This document shows positions 11,690-23,518 of a DNA stretch of 64,000 bases, one piece after another. Position 1 is the stretch's first letter. Every line of letters starts with the position of its first letter. Source of the DNA: Stichopus chloronotus (taxonomy: Eukaryota; Echinodermata; Holothuroidea; Aspidochirotida; Stichopodidae); NCBI GenBank assembly GCA_021234535.1, contig CM037841.1:12916825-12980824 (forward strand). The letters run 5' to 3'. The translations under genes were made by a program, and so were the position numbers. The notes beneath the pieces are model-generated. The model saw only the letters and a program-made list of their open reading frames with translations, was not told where the DNA came from and searched no databases.

Positions 11690-11990
11690 GGCCACTAGTA
11701 GTTCCTCCTGTTTATGTACAGGAGGCATCCTCCCCCTTGTTGCTTGGGGGTGTAGAGGCTGGGGGTGGGATGCATCCCCCAGTGGCTATTGCTTTTTCTC
11801 TTAGCACATCAGGATTAACTATGGATCCATGGGAAGGAGGCGCTATCCCAGTGTTAGGCCAGATGGCACTACAGTAGTAGTGGTGTTAAAGGTTACCAGT
11901 ACTCTTGGTGCAGTAGATGGGAGTGCATTTGCTGTGAGGAGACAGGTAAGTGAGTCGTTTGTAAATAACCAGACCAGGTGACTGTTGGGA
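11690..11990 (+). repeat. D2 right ITR with outer extension
   Basis: Blocks shared with other F1 copies appear in order: GGAAGGAGGCGCTATCCCAG (11834 on), AGGTTACCAGTACTCTTGG, GGGAGTGCATTTG, GAGACAGGTAAGTGAGTC and GTAAATAACCAGACCAGGTG, ending in TTGGGA. The last ~30 bases extend past the point where the left arm starts, the asymmetry typical of DIRS right ITRs. CAGGTAAGT at 11943-11951 is a consensus 5' splice donor. Confidence 0.62.
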
Positions 11991-12019
11991 TGTACGAGAC
12001 ATATTACTTAGCTTCTCTC

Positions 12020-12690
12020 CACTCACCAGCTTATTGTATGGTAATGCACTTTACTGGACAAACTACAGTACTTCACTCAGGACTCTCCTACACTGTATTT
12101 CAATTCACTTATTGAATTAATTATTTCACTACTCTCTCTCATACCTGTCGATTGGATAGTAACACACTTTAAAGGACCAGTTACTTTACCACTCTTCTCT
12201 GTTTTACCTACCTGTTAATTCACTTTACCATACAAATACTTCTCTCTTACCCATCTTGTGTATGGCAATTCATTTTATGAAATTCATTACTTGACTATCA
12301 TTTTTCTTGTCTTTGTATTGTATGGTAGCATGCTTTTTTGGACTAATTACTGTACTCGTCTTTGTCTCAGATGTGTAATACACTTTACTGGACTAATAAA
12401 TGCATTCTGAAATCTCTTACCCATCTTTTGTATGGCAATGCATTTTATTGAACTACGTGGCTACTCTCTTTCTTACCTTTGTATTTTATGGTAACACACT
12501 TTACTCACCTTACTGTATGAAATTCACTCTTCTCTGCTGTCTATTGTATGGTGCTTGCAATGCACTTTAATTTAGTACACCTCTCTTACCTTTCTCTTGT
12601 ATTTTAATGTCCCTTTCACATTGAACTACTGTAACTAGATCACTCCTCTTTAGCCTGCGTCCCGCATGGTAACACACTTTGCAGAACTAT
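12020..12690 (+). repeat. Degenerate ~55-bp minisatellite, about 12 units
   Basis: The unit is roughly: TTACTTCACT, CTCTCTTACC, TTTGTATGGTAATGCACTTT, ACTGGACTAA. Twelve diverged copies follow one another with 50-65-bp spacing. The start of the unit resembles the F1 left arm (TATTTACTTCACTCCTCACT), so the array may have grown from a DIRS terminus. A further partial copy lies at 6430-6540. The 167-codon frame that overlaps its 3' end (12666-13169) shows no motif. Confidence 0.68.
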
Positions 12691-12699
12691 CTGGACCCA

Positions 12700-13565
12700 A
12701 CTTGACTGTAATCTACGCCTTTCATGCATGTCTGCAAAAATTGTTTAAGTATACTCTTTTGCTAGCAGCATTGCACATTGCTTTAGCTATGAGCTTCCCT
12801 TTGAATTCGCTGATTATTAGACGCAGCTGTACCTGTTACCATAAACAGGCCTGTACAGTACATCTCTGTTTTCTGTACCAGCAAGCCAATATCTTAAGAT
12901 TTTCGCAAGTCGCGTCTGCCTGTAAATTGTTACAAAGTTTCTCTTTCAAATCTGTCCATGTGCGACATATTTGCACAACTTTTCCACAGGCAGTTCTCCC
13001 CCTTTTCTCTCTAGATGTTTCCATATTTTTCATTTTTAATTACTTCAGTGCATTATATAGTTCATCATGTCTATGCAATTCTAGTTTGGTCGTGCGTCAG
13101 AATATTGATTTGGTCTGTGGTTTTGATCCTAGCTGCAGATCGACTGTAATATGTGCTGTTTGGCAGTAATGGCATATCATGTAGTTTTGCAAGCAACAGA
13201 AGGAAGAAAAGGTGAACATTAATTTGCATCTCTCATCACTACCTGTCTAACGAGATTTTTGCATAAAAATTTACAACCTATTACTGATGTTTATGGGACA
13301 ATAGTTTCCTTTATCACAGGACAAATGAAATCAGGAAAAGGGAAACACTGGATTAATTTTATGAAAAAGACATCAACTACCACTTAAATCATTGGGGACA
13401 AAACTGGAATGTGTAGAATCAAGTTATGTAGCATAACATCAGAGAATCTTATGACAGGAGCATAGCATTTCGATTTATTTATTGTGCATGGATTGATTTT
13501 AAAGTAAATGGTTATGTTTTAATGTGCGTAGTCACAGGTACTTGATTTTTAGTGTTTGATGATAG
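12700..13565 (+). other. Stretch with an open frame but no recognised gene
   Basis: A 167-codon plus-strand frame (12666-13169) and a shorter minus-strand frame (13033-12836, containing REKRGRTACGKVVQICRTW) overlap. Neither matches a family I know. The plus frame begins inside the minisatellite, which argues against a real start. The rest is AT-rich. Confidence 0.3.
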
Positions 13566-13567
13566 GT

Positions 13568-13703
13568 ATATATCTTAAAACTCACCTGGCCTCGTTATTT
13601 TGTTATCTATGCTATGTTTAAAGAGCATTAGTACTCCTGGCACAGTCAATGAGCATGCATTTATTGTGTTGAGACAGGTTAGTTAGATGTGAAGTAAATT
13701 TCT
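13568..13703 (-). repeat. Short F1 mini-DIRS, inverted
   Basis: The element opens with AAAACTCACCTGGCC (inverted right extension) and ends with GAGACAGG...GATGTGAAGTAAATT (inverted left start). Between them are remnants of the AGTACTC and TGCATTT blocks. Both ends are present and inverted, so this is a complete, internally deleted copy of about 135 bp on the minus strand. Confidence 0.52.
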
Positions 13704-13924
13704 TTCACAAAATCTTTTCATTATTGTAATTCCTGACTGGCAATTAATTTTTGGTTTTGATGATAAGGGTGAGCTATGCAAGAAGTCTTGGCGGCATGTT
13801 AATGTGTGTGTTTGCAAGTATATCTATGCCTGCTTTTTAAACACCGTTACTCAAGGATATTTTTACCAGTACTCATATTTAGTTCAATATGTGTGTACAG
13901 CACATTGAGTGCACGAAGCCTATT

Positions 13925-14880
13925 GTTTTTTATGAAGTTCAAAGGTCACTTAAAGTCAACAGGGGTTAGATTACAAAAAACACAAACCGAATGTATCAAA
14001 TGAAAAAGCAGGACAGATTTTATATACATCAATTAAGTACAAAAAAAATCCAGTTGTTGGTGGTGTAGATCAAAGGTTATTTGTCAGCATTGGTCAAGGC
14101 AAAGTCCATGTAAACAAACATGATATTTTAATAAGGGGGACTTGGACTGAAGTAATATTTAGTTTGCTGGTGGTACCATATGTGGTACAAGAGCCCTAGT
14201 ATGTTTAGTAGAGGTCAAAAGTCATTTGAGGTCGGCACTGGTCAAATTATGAAAGCCTTGTGAACATAGTATCTTTGGAAGGGAGACTTGGACTGGTATG
14301 CAGTTAGTAACTGTACCACAATGATAGCAAGAACCCTCTTTATAGATCTTTACTGATGTCAAAGGTCATTTGGGTTCAACAATGGGAGACACATGAAAAC
14401 CTTGCAATAAGATGCTAATATTGGAGTGATCTGATATTTGTTATGTAGATGTACTACACTAAGTGCAAGATGTATTTTGGTGGAGGTTTAAAGGTCATTT
14501 AAGATGATGGTGGTTTTAATTACAAATAAACCCTTGAACATTATTTTGAGAACGGATAGTTTGATCTCATAGTATGTTGGTGTACCATGATGAATGTAAC
14601 AATCCTGTTGTTGGTGGAGACTGAAGGCGTAAATTTAAGGTCATTATTTTTAATTAAAAATATATTGAGTGAAAAGCTTAATTTAAGCGGTAGCCGTAAT
14701 ACAAAAGGTTATGTGAAGCCAGTAAGGATTTAATTACAAAAACCTTGTGAACATTACATTTCTATGAGGAAATCTTAGTCTGAATTTATAATCAGTAGGA
14801 ATTGTAGGTAGTAAAACAAGCATGCTTTGTGTAATGAAGGTCAAAGGTCATTATGGGGCCACGATATGGTAACTTTGGGG
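13925..14880 (+). repeat. Tandem array of a ~140-bp unit with AGGTCA motifs, diverged
   Basis: About seven diverged units recur every 130-150 bp, each centred on GGTCAAAGGTCATTT-like text (for example 13937-13955, 14213-14235, 14356-14372 and 14842-14856). They usually continue with a CCTTGTGAACA-like block. The same unit makes the better-preserved array at 42190-42790. No coding frame. The adenine-rich spacer sequence differs between units. Confidence 0.68.
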
Positions 14881-14889
14881 GGGTGGAGG

Positions 14890-17800
14890 AAGGCAGCTGA
14901 AAAGACTTGATATGTTCCTAGAGATGTAACTAGGATTTTGTTTCCAGGAGAACCTTGCATATGAATGAGGGCCTCAACAAGAAATCATGGCTGATCATTT
15001 AGAACAAAGTTTCAGTGTGATACAGAGGTACAGTATGCCTCTACTACAGTGGCACACACAGGAGGTTCAAAATTGTGGAAAGACTAATGCAAGCACCACC
15101 ATTGGTAGGCATGGAATTTACCAGAGAACGATTGGTTAAGAGGAGGTACGGACCCCATAGATCGCCGGAATTTGTCTTTCCCTGGCTAAGCAAATATTTA
15201 TCCTCCAGGGAATGATTCCATTGGTATTTTCTTAAACAATCCTTGTCTGAAACATTATTGCAAGTTTTCCTTCATTGAAGTCTGGTAAAATTTGTACATT
15301 TTGTGATTGTAAAGACTGAAATACTTGAATTCTGAATATGGGCAATATCACCATTCTCAGGAGGTGAAGGTCATGAAAAGTACACACGCTTGCATTTTCC
15401 TTTGTACCGCTTTCTCATTTTCTCATTCCATGTCTTCCTATCTTTTTCTTGATTTTTCTTTTATTTCCCCCTTCAATTTTCTTCTCCTTCCCAGACCTGT
15501 GTAGAGAAGGGCAGCTGTACCCCTTCAACCCAGTTATTCTGCCACTGTTCATAACTCATTGAAAACAACAAATTAACTTAGATTACGGTTCTATGCATGG
15601 TGATAATACCTTTCATTCTGTAATGTTTCATGTTTGCAGAACAACCTGCTTTCTTGGAGTGAGCTTCAAAAGGAAACCTTGGACAGGCTGTTGCTATATC
15701 TGTATTTATTTGGCCTTTAAGCTCATATCTATATTATATCATTAAGTCTGACTCTTAAGCGGCTTAAAACTTGTTGTGGTGAAGGGAAGGGCGACAAGAA
15801 AGCCTGTTGGCATCCATTCACCCCGACTGGGAAAAGTTAATAAAATACTTCAAAGAGAGAAAATACCTCAAAGTCTGAAACATGTTTTCATGTGGTTGCT
15901 GATTTTGCATAACATGTTTTTTCCCCTTTTTCAATTTTGCTTCCTATTGAACCGTTTTGAAGTAGGAATGTAGTCCACTTATGATTTCATGATTATGATT
16001 TCATGATATTGCTCAAGAAGTCCATGTGTGTAATTTGGTTGGTAAATTATTTTAGTTGAAAGTAGTCTTTTTTTGTCAGCAGTTGCCATTCCTTCTCACG
16101 TCTCGGTGGAACCTTATCGAACCCGTTGATAGCAAATGGACTTTCAAGTTTATCCTTTGTTTTTAAAATTGAGCAATGAGAAATTGGTGGCCTCTTTGTC
16201 AGAGAAATGTGACCAGTTAGAATGTGACACATGACATTTTCAAATTAATAGTAAATGCTTGGCAACGTGGTTTTGTTGATTGTATAGTACTCAGTGACAT
16301 GTGTCTCTGTGTTTATGTTTCTGACACAAATTTTTTAGCAGACCTTCCATTAGATGTATCTAATTTTAGTTCTCTCATAGTTTGGTTGAACTGTCATAGA
16401 GGTAGCATCAATGACTTATACATGTGTACAGTACATGTGGCATGGTGTAAATTGTAAAGCTTTGTGTTGAACATTAATGTAAGTTGATTATCCGTACTTG
16501 AGTGAGTTGGGTGAGTAAACACAGCCTAGCCTAGTACACAATGTTTTCACTTGCAAGTCAGAGTCCGGAGCAATGGTAGAAATCTGTGCAATTATGGAAA
16601 TTTATCGGTATTTCAAGACTTTTGGAAATAATTTTATTAACGTGTAACATCGGATATCTCAGACTCTTATGATGGTCCAGTCTTACGTTCCATACTTTTC
16701 GGAGGATTTCTCGAGATCGATGCATGGTATCCGTTTTGTATTGAGAAGAAACTGTCTGTCTTACTGGAGGAAAAACAAAGCAACTGCCCACATGCATGTA
16801 CTCGCTTCTGAATTGTCTGCTTGTTTGCCCTCCATGATGGTGACATAACAGGAGTCATGTCACATGGAAAACCTCTATAGTATCCATCTCAGTATATATG
16901 TCCATGCATAACTGTCGAAGCAGTTTCTAATTGGTAGTATACACTGTATTTAAGGAGATGGCCTGCTACAATATGGTGACATTTGTAAGATTTATCTTGA
17001 AATGTTGGCACCATAGTTGTTTCACCCCTCCATGAAACCTGTCTCCGCACGGCTTCTATCATTCAAAAGAGAAGTTGCTACCCAATCATGTGAACAGAAG
17101 ATGAAATTATGGCCACCTCCTCTCTTTAACTTTGTGGTGCTTGGCTCTGTTGTGAAAAGAGATTCAGTGGTGTCCATAAATCACTGAAATCGAGCCAAAG
17201 TCATTTAGGATCACTCACAGTAGGGAAATAAAAATTAGTGCCTTTCTTTTAGTGTTACAATTCAGATGTACAGTGGCAAACATTAGAGATATCATATTGG
17301 AGCAAACTTTATTTTCTAGTACTCTTGATGAATGATGTTTTACAGTGCCATAGCAAAAATGGCCAGGGACAATTTTTTTTTGGTCAATTGAAAGTAGAAG
17401 TTCCATAAAACACTTTGAAATTGGCAGCTGGCTCTTTTGCATTGCAAAAGCAACCATTAATCTATATAAACATGCATTAAGTAGATTAGATCAGAACGAA
17501 TCTAGAGAGAACATGGCAACGGAAATCAATACCAAGCGGAAAGTGCCCTAGGGATAACATTAAGTAGCTGTGCACTTGTAGTATCTTAGTAATATGATTA
17601 AACTGCTCGCAATGCCCAAGTGGAACTTAGGAGGTGTAAATTTTTTGCCTTTCACAGATTCAGTTGTTGGATACACGTATCTGGAATATGAAAGGAAGGA
17701 TTTGCGAGGTTGAAGAGCTGTTATATTGCGAGAATCTTATTGCTCTTTTGAAAAGTATCAATTTCTTTTCAATCCTGTGACAGGCTTCAAAGTTGCTGAA

Positions 17801-18300
17801 GCTTGGGCAAAAAAATTAAAATTTCATTTTGATTGTCATGAATACATTTTGACATGACTCTGCGGATATTGTGCATAGATTCAGTGTAGCTATGGCATAT
17901 TGTATATATTGTATATATAAGTATAGGGTACAGTACATGTACAGGATTTGTGAAATTTGGATGGCATAGTGCAATTTGAGAGTACAGTAAAGTTGTGTCT
18001 GATTACGTGATGTATGGAACACTCTACTGTGGGCATAGGCTGGCTAATGAATCTTCAGTTGGTAGAATCACAATGTACACCAATGTACATTTTTTTTTCT
18101 CCAGCAGATGGCCTTTTTTATGGTGTATATCAATTCTCACCCTAGTTCTATATTTGATTTCATACATTTTTCTCTTGTTTTATCTTTATTTTGTGATATT
18201 GTTTTATGAGGAAACAAATTTCAGTATTTTAGCACATGATATGTCGTTGCTGTAAAACTGATTGACCAAACATTCTTAAAGTTTGAAGATCCTATGATAG
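14890..18300 (+). other. Intronic stretch, no gene recognised
   Basis: AT-rich sequence with short random frames. Small local items are a tandem duplication of TTATGATTTCATGAT at about 15980-16010 and a TATA-rich run near 17900-17930. No splice-flanked exon of the PDE was recognised here, although the exon before 21223 must lie upstream. Confidence 0.45.
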
Positions 18301-18376
18301 GTTATGCACATATGAAGATTGTGGTTGGTAGTGCTGTTTAAAGTGGAGATTTCCTGTGCTGTATACATTGAAACAG

Positions 18377-18535
18377 TATTTACTTCACTCCTCACTTACC
18401 CGTCGCCTCATAACAAATGCACTCCCATTTCTGAGCCAAAAGTACTGGTAACCTTTAACACCGCTACTGGCGCCTCCCGGCCTAATACTGGACTAGCACC
18501 TCCTTCCCATTATGCCATCCTTACGTGGTAAGAGC
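18377..18535 (+). repeat. Solo F1 left ITR
   Basis: It starts TATTTACTTCACTCCTCACT and runs through ACAAATGCACTCCCAT, AGTACTGGTAACCTTTAACA and GGCCTAATACTGGACTAGC to CACCTCCTTCCCAT. This is the reverse complement of the right ITR at 11834-11960. No matching right arm follows. It lies directly after the first of two copies of a ~72-bp flank (18305-18376 and 18764-18835), and the second copy lacks the ITR. Confidence 0.72.
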
Positions 18536-18849
18536 GTGGTGGTACAGGGAAATTTGTATCTGACTTTCTGTACTTTATGATCCTCCATCTGGTTTATTGT
18601 GACTTACAGCATGCTTTAGCAGTGATTTTCTGACAAGTCGACAAGTCTATGCTGTTTTTGCTAACTATACTTCTTTTATCATCAGTTTTTTTTTTTGTGT
18701 AAGAAAATTAAGCCTGGTTACATCTTGTTTTCTCACCCTTTTTTATCACAGGGCCTAGTTGTGCGATGTGTATAAAAATTGTGGTTGTTAGTGATAAACA
18801 CTTTAGATTTCCTGCACTGTATACATTGAAACAGTCAATGCCACTGTAA

Positions 18850-20435
18850 TTTCTATAAGGAATTCACACACAGGTTGATGCAACATTGCATGGTATGAGT
18901 TCTTCCCAGGAACAAAAAGATTTGGCAAATTGTTGGGCAAAAACTGATGAAACAATTGTTAATAATTAAAGCATATTATCTGATCATGTCAGATGAAAAT
19001 TGTGTCCTTGTACTAGGAGGTGAAATGCATTTGATAATGAAGTGTGTTGTACTATTCTCTGATGTCACTATATAAGCTGAATATAATATTTTTCCATTTG
19101 ATGAGGAAACCATTATTTCCACACCATCACCACACAGCAGACCTCTTAACCAAGGCACTCCTCATTTTAATGTCTGCTTCTGAAATAACCATCAGCATTC
19201 AGTCATCCATATCGCAGCTTTCCACCAGTACTCTATCTTTTGTTTCAGGAGCTACACACACACATCAATTTTTTGCTCAGTGAAATTTATATCCTCTGCA
19301 AATGAGAACACTATTATATCAGCTTCACAAACTGCGCTCAGCCATGTTTAGCAGAAATGGTGTCATTATTTTCCAGAGCCCATATCTGTCTCCTTTTTAC
19401 CATGAGCGTGTCTTCTGTAGCGCTTTCTTGTTCTGGTTCTTGCCCTGTGGCCCTGACATTTTATCAGCTTTCTAATCGTTTGATATCGTTTAAATAACCT
19501 TTAAAGCATAAATTAATTGTGACGCTTAGTCTGAGAATATAAGAGAATGGTGGTTAAGGTTCTGTCAGGATCTATACTCAGCTGTGATTAAAATGGTTTG
19601 TAAACATGTGATGAAGATAATAATCACATTCATGTTGACAGGGCTTTGTAAATTTGAACCGATGGTGTGAACAAGAAGTCAGATTTGTAGAAAAATCTTA
19701 TGTGGATATTGGTGACATCTTTGAGTGCATAACTGGTAATGACTTTTCATGAACATAAAACTTGTAGTTGGTATCATCTACCTTACCCAGTTTAGACAGC
19801 TTGTTCCTTAGTACTTGTCATGAGTCCATGGCTACAGTTTGCTGATTGTGACAACCCAAGAGATCTTCACTAAGAGCCATTGGTCATCCATCATGATTCT
19901 GAGGATTGCATGTTTACCAACTTCTTTGCCTTTCATCAAACAATAGTTCAATGCACAATTGATATAACAAGTAGTACCGTATCTACCAGTCAGTGGCTAT
20001 CCACTGCCTTGTGAACCTTTCTAGAGTACACTGCACACTTAAACCCACCCTGAAGTATTTTTAAGTTCAAAGGATAAACAGGTAGGCTAATTGAAGAACT
20101 GTTTATTCTTGTGCACTCCAAAGATCTTTTCCCAAGTGTAATGTATAATTTGAAGAGGTACTGTACAGACTGCTACAGCTGCCCTTTCCATATCTTTTTA
20201 AAAATATTACATGATTCTTTGCTCTGTGAGATTTGTTACTTTCCTGATATTTTGACCTAAGTAAAAGAAAAGCTTGCATGGCAATGCAGCAGATAGCTAA
20301 ATAAAGATTTGGTTAAACATCGAGTACAGTAACTCTTTCAGTGTTGTAAACCTGCTATACTGATAGTGCATTTCAAGTTTGGTCATTCATTCACTGAGTA
20401 TATTCCATACTTTTCCCAACTATGACTGAGAGTTC
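18850..20435 (+). other. Intronic stretch, no gene recognised
   Basis: AT-rich sequence. No repeat family or coding frame with motifs was seen. Confidence 0.45.
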
Positions 20436-20438
20436 TGT

Positions 20439-20945
20439 CAATTTACTTTGTTGATTGCTTACCTGTCTCCACACAACCAATGCCTTGAGGAAGCAAGGGA
20501 GGTGGGAAAAAGAGAGTCTCCCTGAAGCAAAATTGGCAAAATGTTACCTGTGAATCAAAAGGGCACAAACAAAAGAGAAGGCTGTGAAGGTAAAAGAACC
20601 TCAGTGATACCCGAGAAGAAAAATATACTTATCAAAGTATCCAAGGATGAGACTTCTGCAACATATAAGTAAGGGAGTCTGCTAAGGAAAATCTGCCACT
20701 TCCTTAGGCATGCAATACTTCTAAAATGTGAAAAGCAATGCAGGAGGTTACTTCAAAAATTAACACTGCATGTTAGTTTGAAGAGGAGGCACTACTTCAC
20801 TTTGGATTAGGACAAAGGTAGGTATGTCAAAGGTTACCAGCTGTTTCTAGCCTGGTAGTGGGATGTGCAATGGCTGCACCTGCGGAGACAAGGTAATTTT
20901 GTCCCTTTCAAATGTCCAAACCAGGTGAGTTTTTGGATCACTGGT
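20439..20945 (+). repeat. F1 mini-DIRS about 280 bp upstream of a PDE5 exon
   Basis: The left arm is AATTTACTTTG then GCTTACCTGTCTCCACACAA (20440-20480). The right arm runs AAAGGTTACCAGCTG (20828), GCGGAGACAAGGTAA and AATGTCCAAACCAGGTGAG (20911-20929), ending TTTTTGGATC. The consensus donor CAGGTGAGT at 20922-20930 is in the sense direction of the PDE gene. The interior is not shared with the other copies. Confidence 0.58.
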
Positions 20946-21222
20946 GGGTTCTCCCATTTGCAAAACCACTTTGGGTATCCTTTCCTGGTGGAGGAAACAG
21001 AAAGTTGTTTAATTGAAGGCTCCTCTGGAAAGGAAAGACAACACATTCACTGCCCAGACCTCAATTTACAATGAGCTATGTCTACCGTGGGTAACTTTTT
21101 GATTGCTTGTAAATTTGGCAGGAAAATTGCAAAGCCAGACAACTTGTCCAAAAGATAAAAGGTTACATTCATAATCCTATATATATTGGAATGAATGAAA
21201 TACAATGTTTGTTCTTTTACAG

Positions 21223-21412
21223 CTTATTTCTTGTAAGAGGGACTAAAGATAATCGTTACCTTTGCTCCCGGCTATTTGATGTAACTGAAAACTCAACAGT
21301 TGAAGATGCAACACATACAGAGGAGGAGGAGATCCGTATTCCATTTGGTCATGGTATCGCTGGTCATGTAGCAAAATTTAAGGAATCTATCAATATCAAG
21401 AATGCTTATGAG
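21223..21412 (+). CDS. PDE5: PDE5-like phosphodiesterase, internal exon encoding the first half of GAF-A
   Basis: The exon encodes the first half of a GAF domain of a cGMP-specific phosphodiesterase. Seen: the read-through runs from SLFLVRG through CSRLFDVTENST and GHGIAGHVAKF to INIKNAYE. These blocks line up with vertebrate PDE5A GAF-A (SRLFDV, GHVA, NIKDAYE) better than with PDE6, PDE10 or PDE11 as I remember them. A pyrimidine-rich tract and AG at 21221-21222 precede the exon and GTATGT follows at 21413. The exon is 190 bp, entered in phase 2 and left in phase 0, so its last codon (Glu) is complete. Known: GAF-A of PDE5 binds cGMP and activates the C-terminal catalytic domain, which hydrolyses cGMP to 5'-GMP in the cytosol. 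The PDE5 assignment over PDE11 is an inference from the GAF alone, because no catalytic exon lies in the window. An F1 element ends about 280 bp upstream. Confidence 0.93.
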
Positions 21413-21449
21413 GTATGTATAAATCCACCACACTCACAATTTTAATGAT

Positions 21450-23270
21450 CATGTATGTGTACTGTACTGCATATCTTGTATTTCATAACTGTATTACTGT
21501 AAGTGTTTCATCTGTCAAAGATGCCTATGCGTTGTCCTAATGCATGTTCAAGGGTTGGAAATGAAGGGATGGGTAGAGATTATCTGTGATCACTGACATG
21601 ACCATTACTGACACTTCTTAAGAAGCACACATCTACTTGAGATGATCTACGCAGGCTTAATGTACATATCATGATGCTTGAAAGTACATGTATAATAAAC
21701 AGGATAACTGTCCGTTTCAGATTTAGCATCTCCGTTCATCCTAAATGTCAAATCAATAATTGGTTTAATGCACATGTCAACAATATTTGGATGATCCACT
21801 TGAACAGTTTTGCCAAATAAAAGCCTGAATGTTCCTTAATTAGAGAAAGGAATAACTGCAAGGGTGGCTTCCGAAGCTCATGCCTATAGGTGCTGTATTA
21901 TGATAGGGAGGTCTTCATAACATGAGATAAAGGAATGACCTTGTTTTCCCCACTGAAAGTAACCTATAATTTGATTGACCCACAGAGGCAATATATAATT
22001 ATCCATGGGCAAAAATCTATATCCATTTTAGTGGACAAAGGATTTGTATTACAGGTAATTAGAATGCTGAAAGAGGAGGAGGGACAGTGGTTTGCATTAG
22101 GCCCAACTAACAGATTGAGAAGACATTGCCAATGTGCATTATCAGCAATAGTGCTGTTGTTAGTTTTTCGTTTTGTGAGAAGGAATGTGATTTCATAGTT
22201 TCTCCGTGAATTTTCTCCATTGATGTAAATGTTTACATGTTGCCATTATATTGTGAGAACTGACTTTTTAATTTCTTTAGGCAACTTTGAATCAAGAAAA
22301 ACATCGCCATATAAAACACACTTTGTGAATATCTGTTGTTCTTCATAAGCACTGAACTAAAGAGTCTAAACGAATATCTAAATCCACTGTGCTATTGTTC
22401 AAGGTTTTGTGTGTTCACCATCATAGTCAAATTTCACTTGTCTTCTTTTCTGTAAAGCACATTGTGCAAAACTCGTCTTTGACGTGGCACTACATCAGTT
22501 TGATGTATTATTTCATTATCGTTGGACACATTTTTCAGTTTTAATGATAATTAAAGTGGTATTTCTACAAGAACAGTAGCAACAATACAGGTATTTAATA
22601 TATCCCACAGTACTAGTTTATATAGATTACATTATTTGAAATTAAATTTTTGTTAAATTTTTGTTTCATTCCCGCTGAGGCCAAGTAATCATCAGAAAGA
22701 AATTTAATTATTATCAGCATCTTGTGTGAGGACAAAACGCAATGATACCAGAACTGCTTTGATATATGATTATTTTCCGTGTCTATTGCGGAAGTGGTTT
22801 CAAGATTCTGGCAGCGGCACATTTCAATATGATCATTAAAGTACAGTTTGCCGTATATTTCCATTGCATAAACAGGATAGTGTGTGTTCCTTATTCTGCC
22901 AACAGTGAGTAGGTTTCTTTATTTGCCTAGCAACAAGTAGTAGCCTAAAGTAGCCTTTTTTTGGGGGGGGGGGGGGGGAATACAGTGTTTTTTGATCATG
23001 CAAGATCATTTATTAGGATGTTATACTTTAGTTTGCTCCTTAATTTGAAACTAGTTCAACATGTTGAAAACTAGTTTAATGAAGGAAACTAAGTTAAAAC
23101 GAGTTCAAACTAGTTAAAAAACCCTAATACCATATAAGCAAGACTTACAGATTGTCGAACTATGTGCCCTAAAGTTGGGTTTGTTAGTCGTTTTCAAGTG
23201 ACAGTCGATGTTTACTTGACACCCAGACCATAAAGGTGAGAATTGTTTGTTGGAGGAACAGTTACCTGGG
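21450..23270 (+). other. Intron start, no gene recognised
   Basis: AT-rich sequence with a 16-base G run at 22963-22978. A short stretch at 23048-23118 repeats AACTAGTT-like words (ACTAGTTCAA, ACTAGTTTAA, ACTAGTTAAA), a small degenerate tandem repeat. Confidence 0.5.
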
Positions 23271-23277
23271 AAAGGTG

Positions 23278-23518
23278 TATTTACTTCACTCGTCACTTAC
23301 ATGTCTTGTTACAATAAAATCAGAAGAACCCTCCATACTCCTGGCACTTAAGGATGGCTTCATAGGAAGGAGGCGCTATTCCGGTATTCGGCTGGGAGGC
23401 GCTTAGTGTGGTGTTAATGGTTGCCAGTACTCTTGGCATGGTATCTGGGGGTGCATTTGTTGTGACAGGACATGTAAGTGGGTCATTTGTAAATATCCAA
23501 ACAGGGTGAGTTTTGAGA
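23278..23518 (+). repeat. Complete F1 mini-DIRS
   Basis: Left arm TATTTACTTCACTCGTCACT. Interior AGGAAGGAGGCGCTATTCC, TTGCCAGTACTCTTGGCAT and GGGGTGCATTTGT. Right arm GACATGTAAGTGGGTCATTT, then AAATATCCAAACAGGGTGAG, ending TTTTGAGAT. The arms are inverted relative to each other and only the right one has the ~30-bp outer extension. At about 240 bp it has no coding capacity and must have moved, if at all, with enzymes supplied by an autonomous element. Confidence 0.7.

Larger units (their letters stand above)
6630..11990 (+). mobile_element. D2: near full-length DIRS-type retrotransposon relic
   Basis: A GC-richer block carries DIRS parts in the expected order on the plus strand: gag-like zinc finger (7379), RT (8418-9060), RNase H (9300-10100), tyrosine recombinase (about 10600-11040), internal complementary region (11264-11372) and an extended right ITR ending near 11985. 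Every coding part is broken by stops and frameshifts. The left ITR is not clearly visible; a weak trace may lie near 6430. Known: DIRS elements replicate through an RNA, use the ICR to build a circular DNA, and integrate with a tyrosine recombinase, leaving no target-site duplication. The boundaries of the relic are approximate. Confidence 0.68.

Noticed and set aside
12666..13169. 167-codon plus-strand open frame
   Set aside because: It starts inside the minisatellite, is rich in Cys, Ser, Leu and Phe as AT-rich random frames are, and shows no domain.
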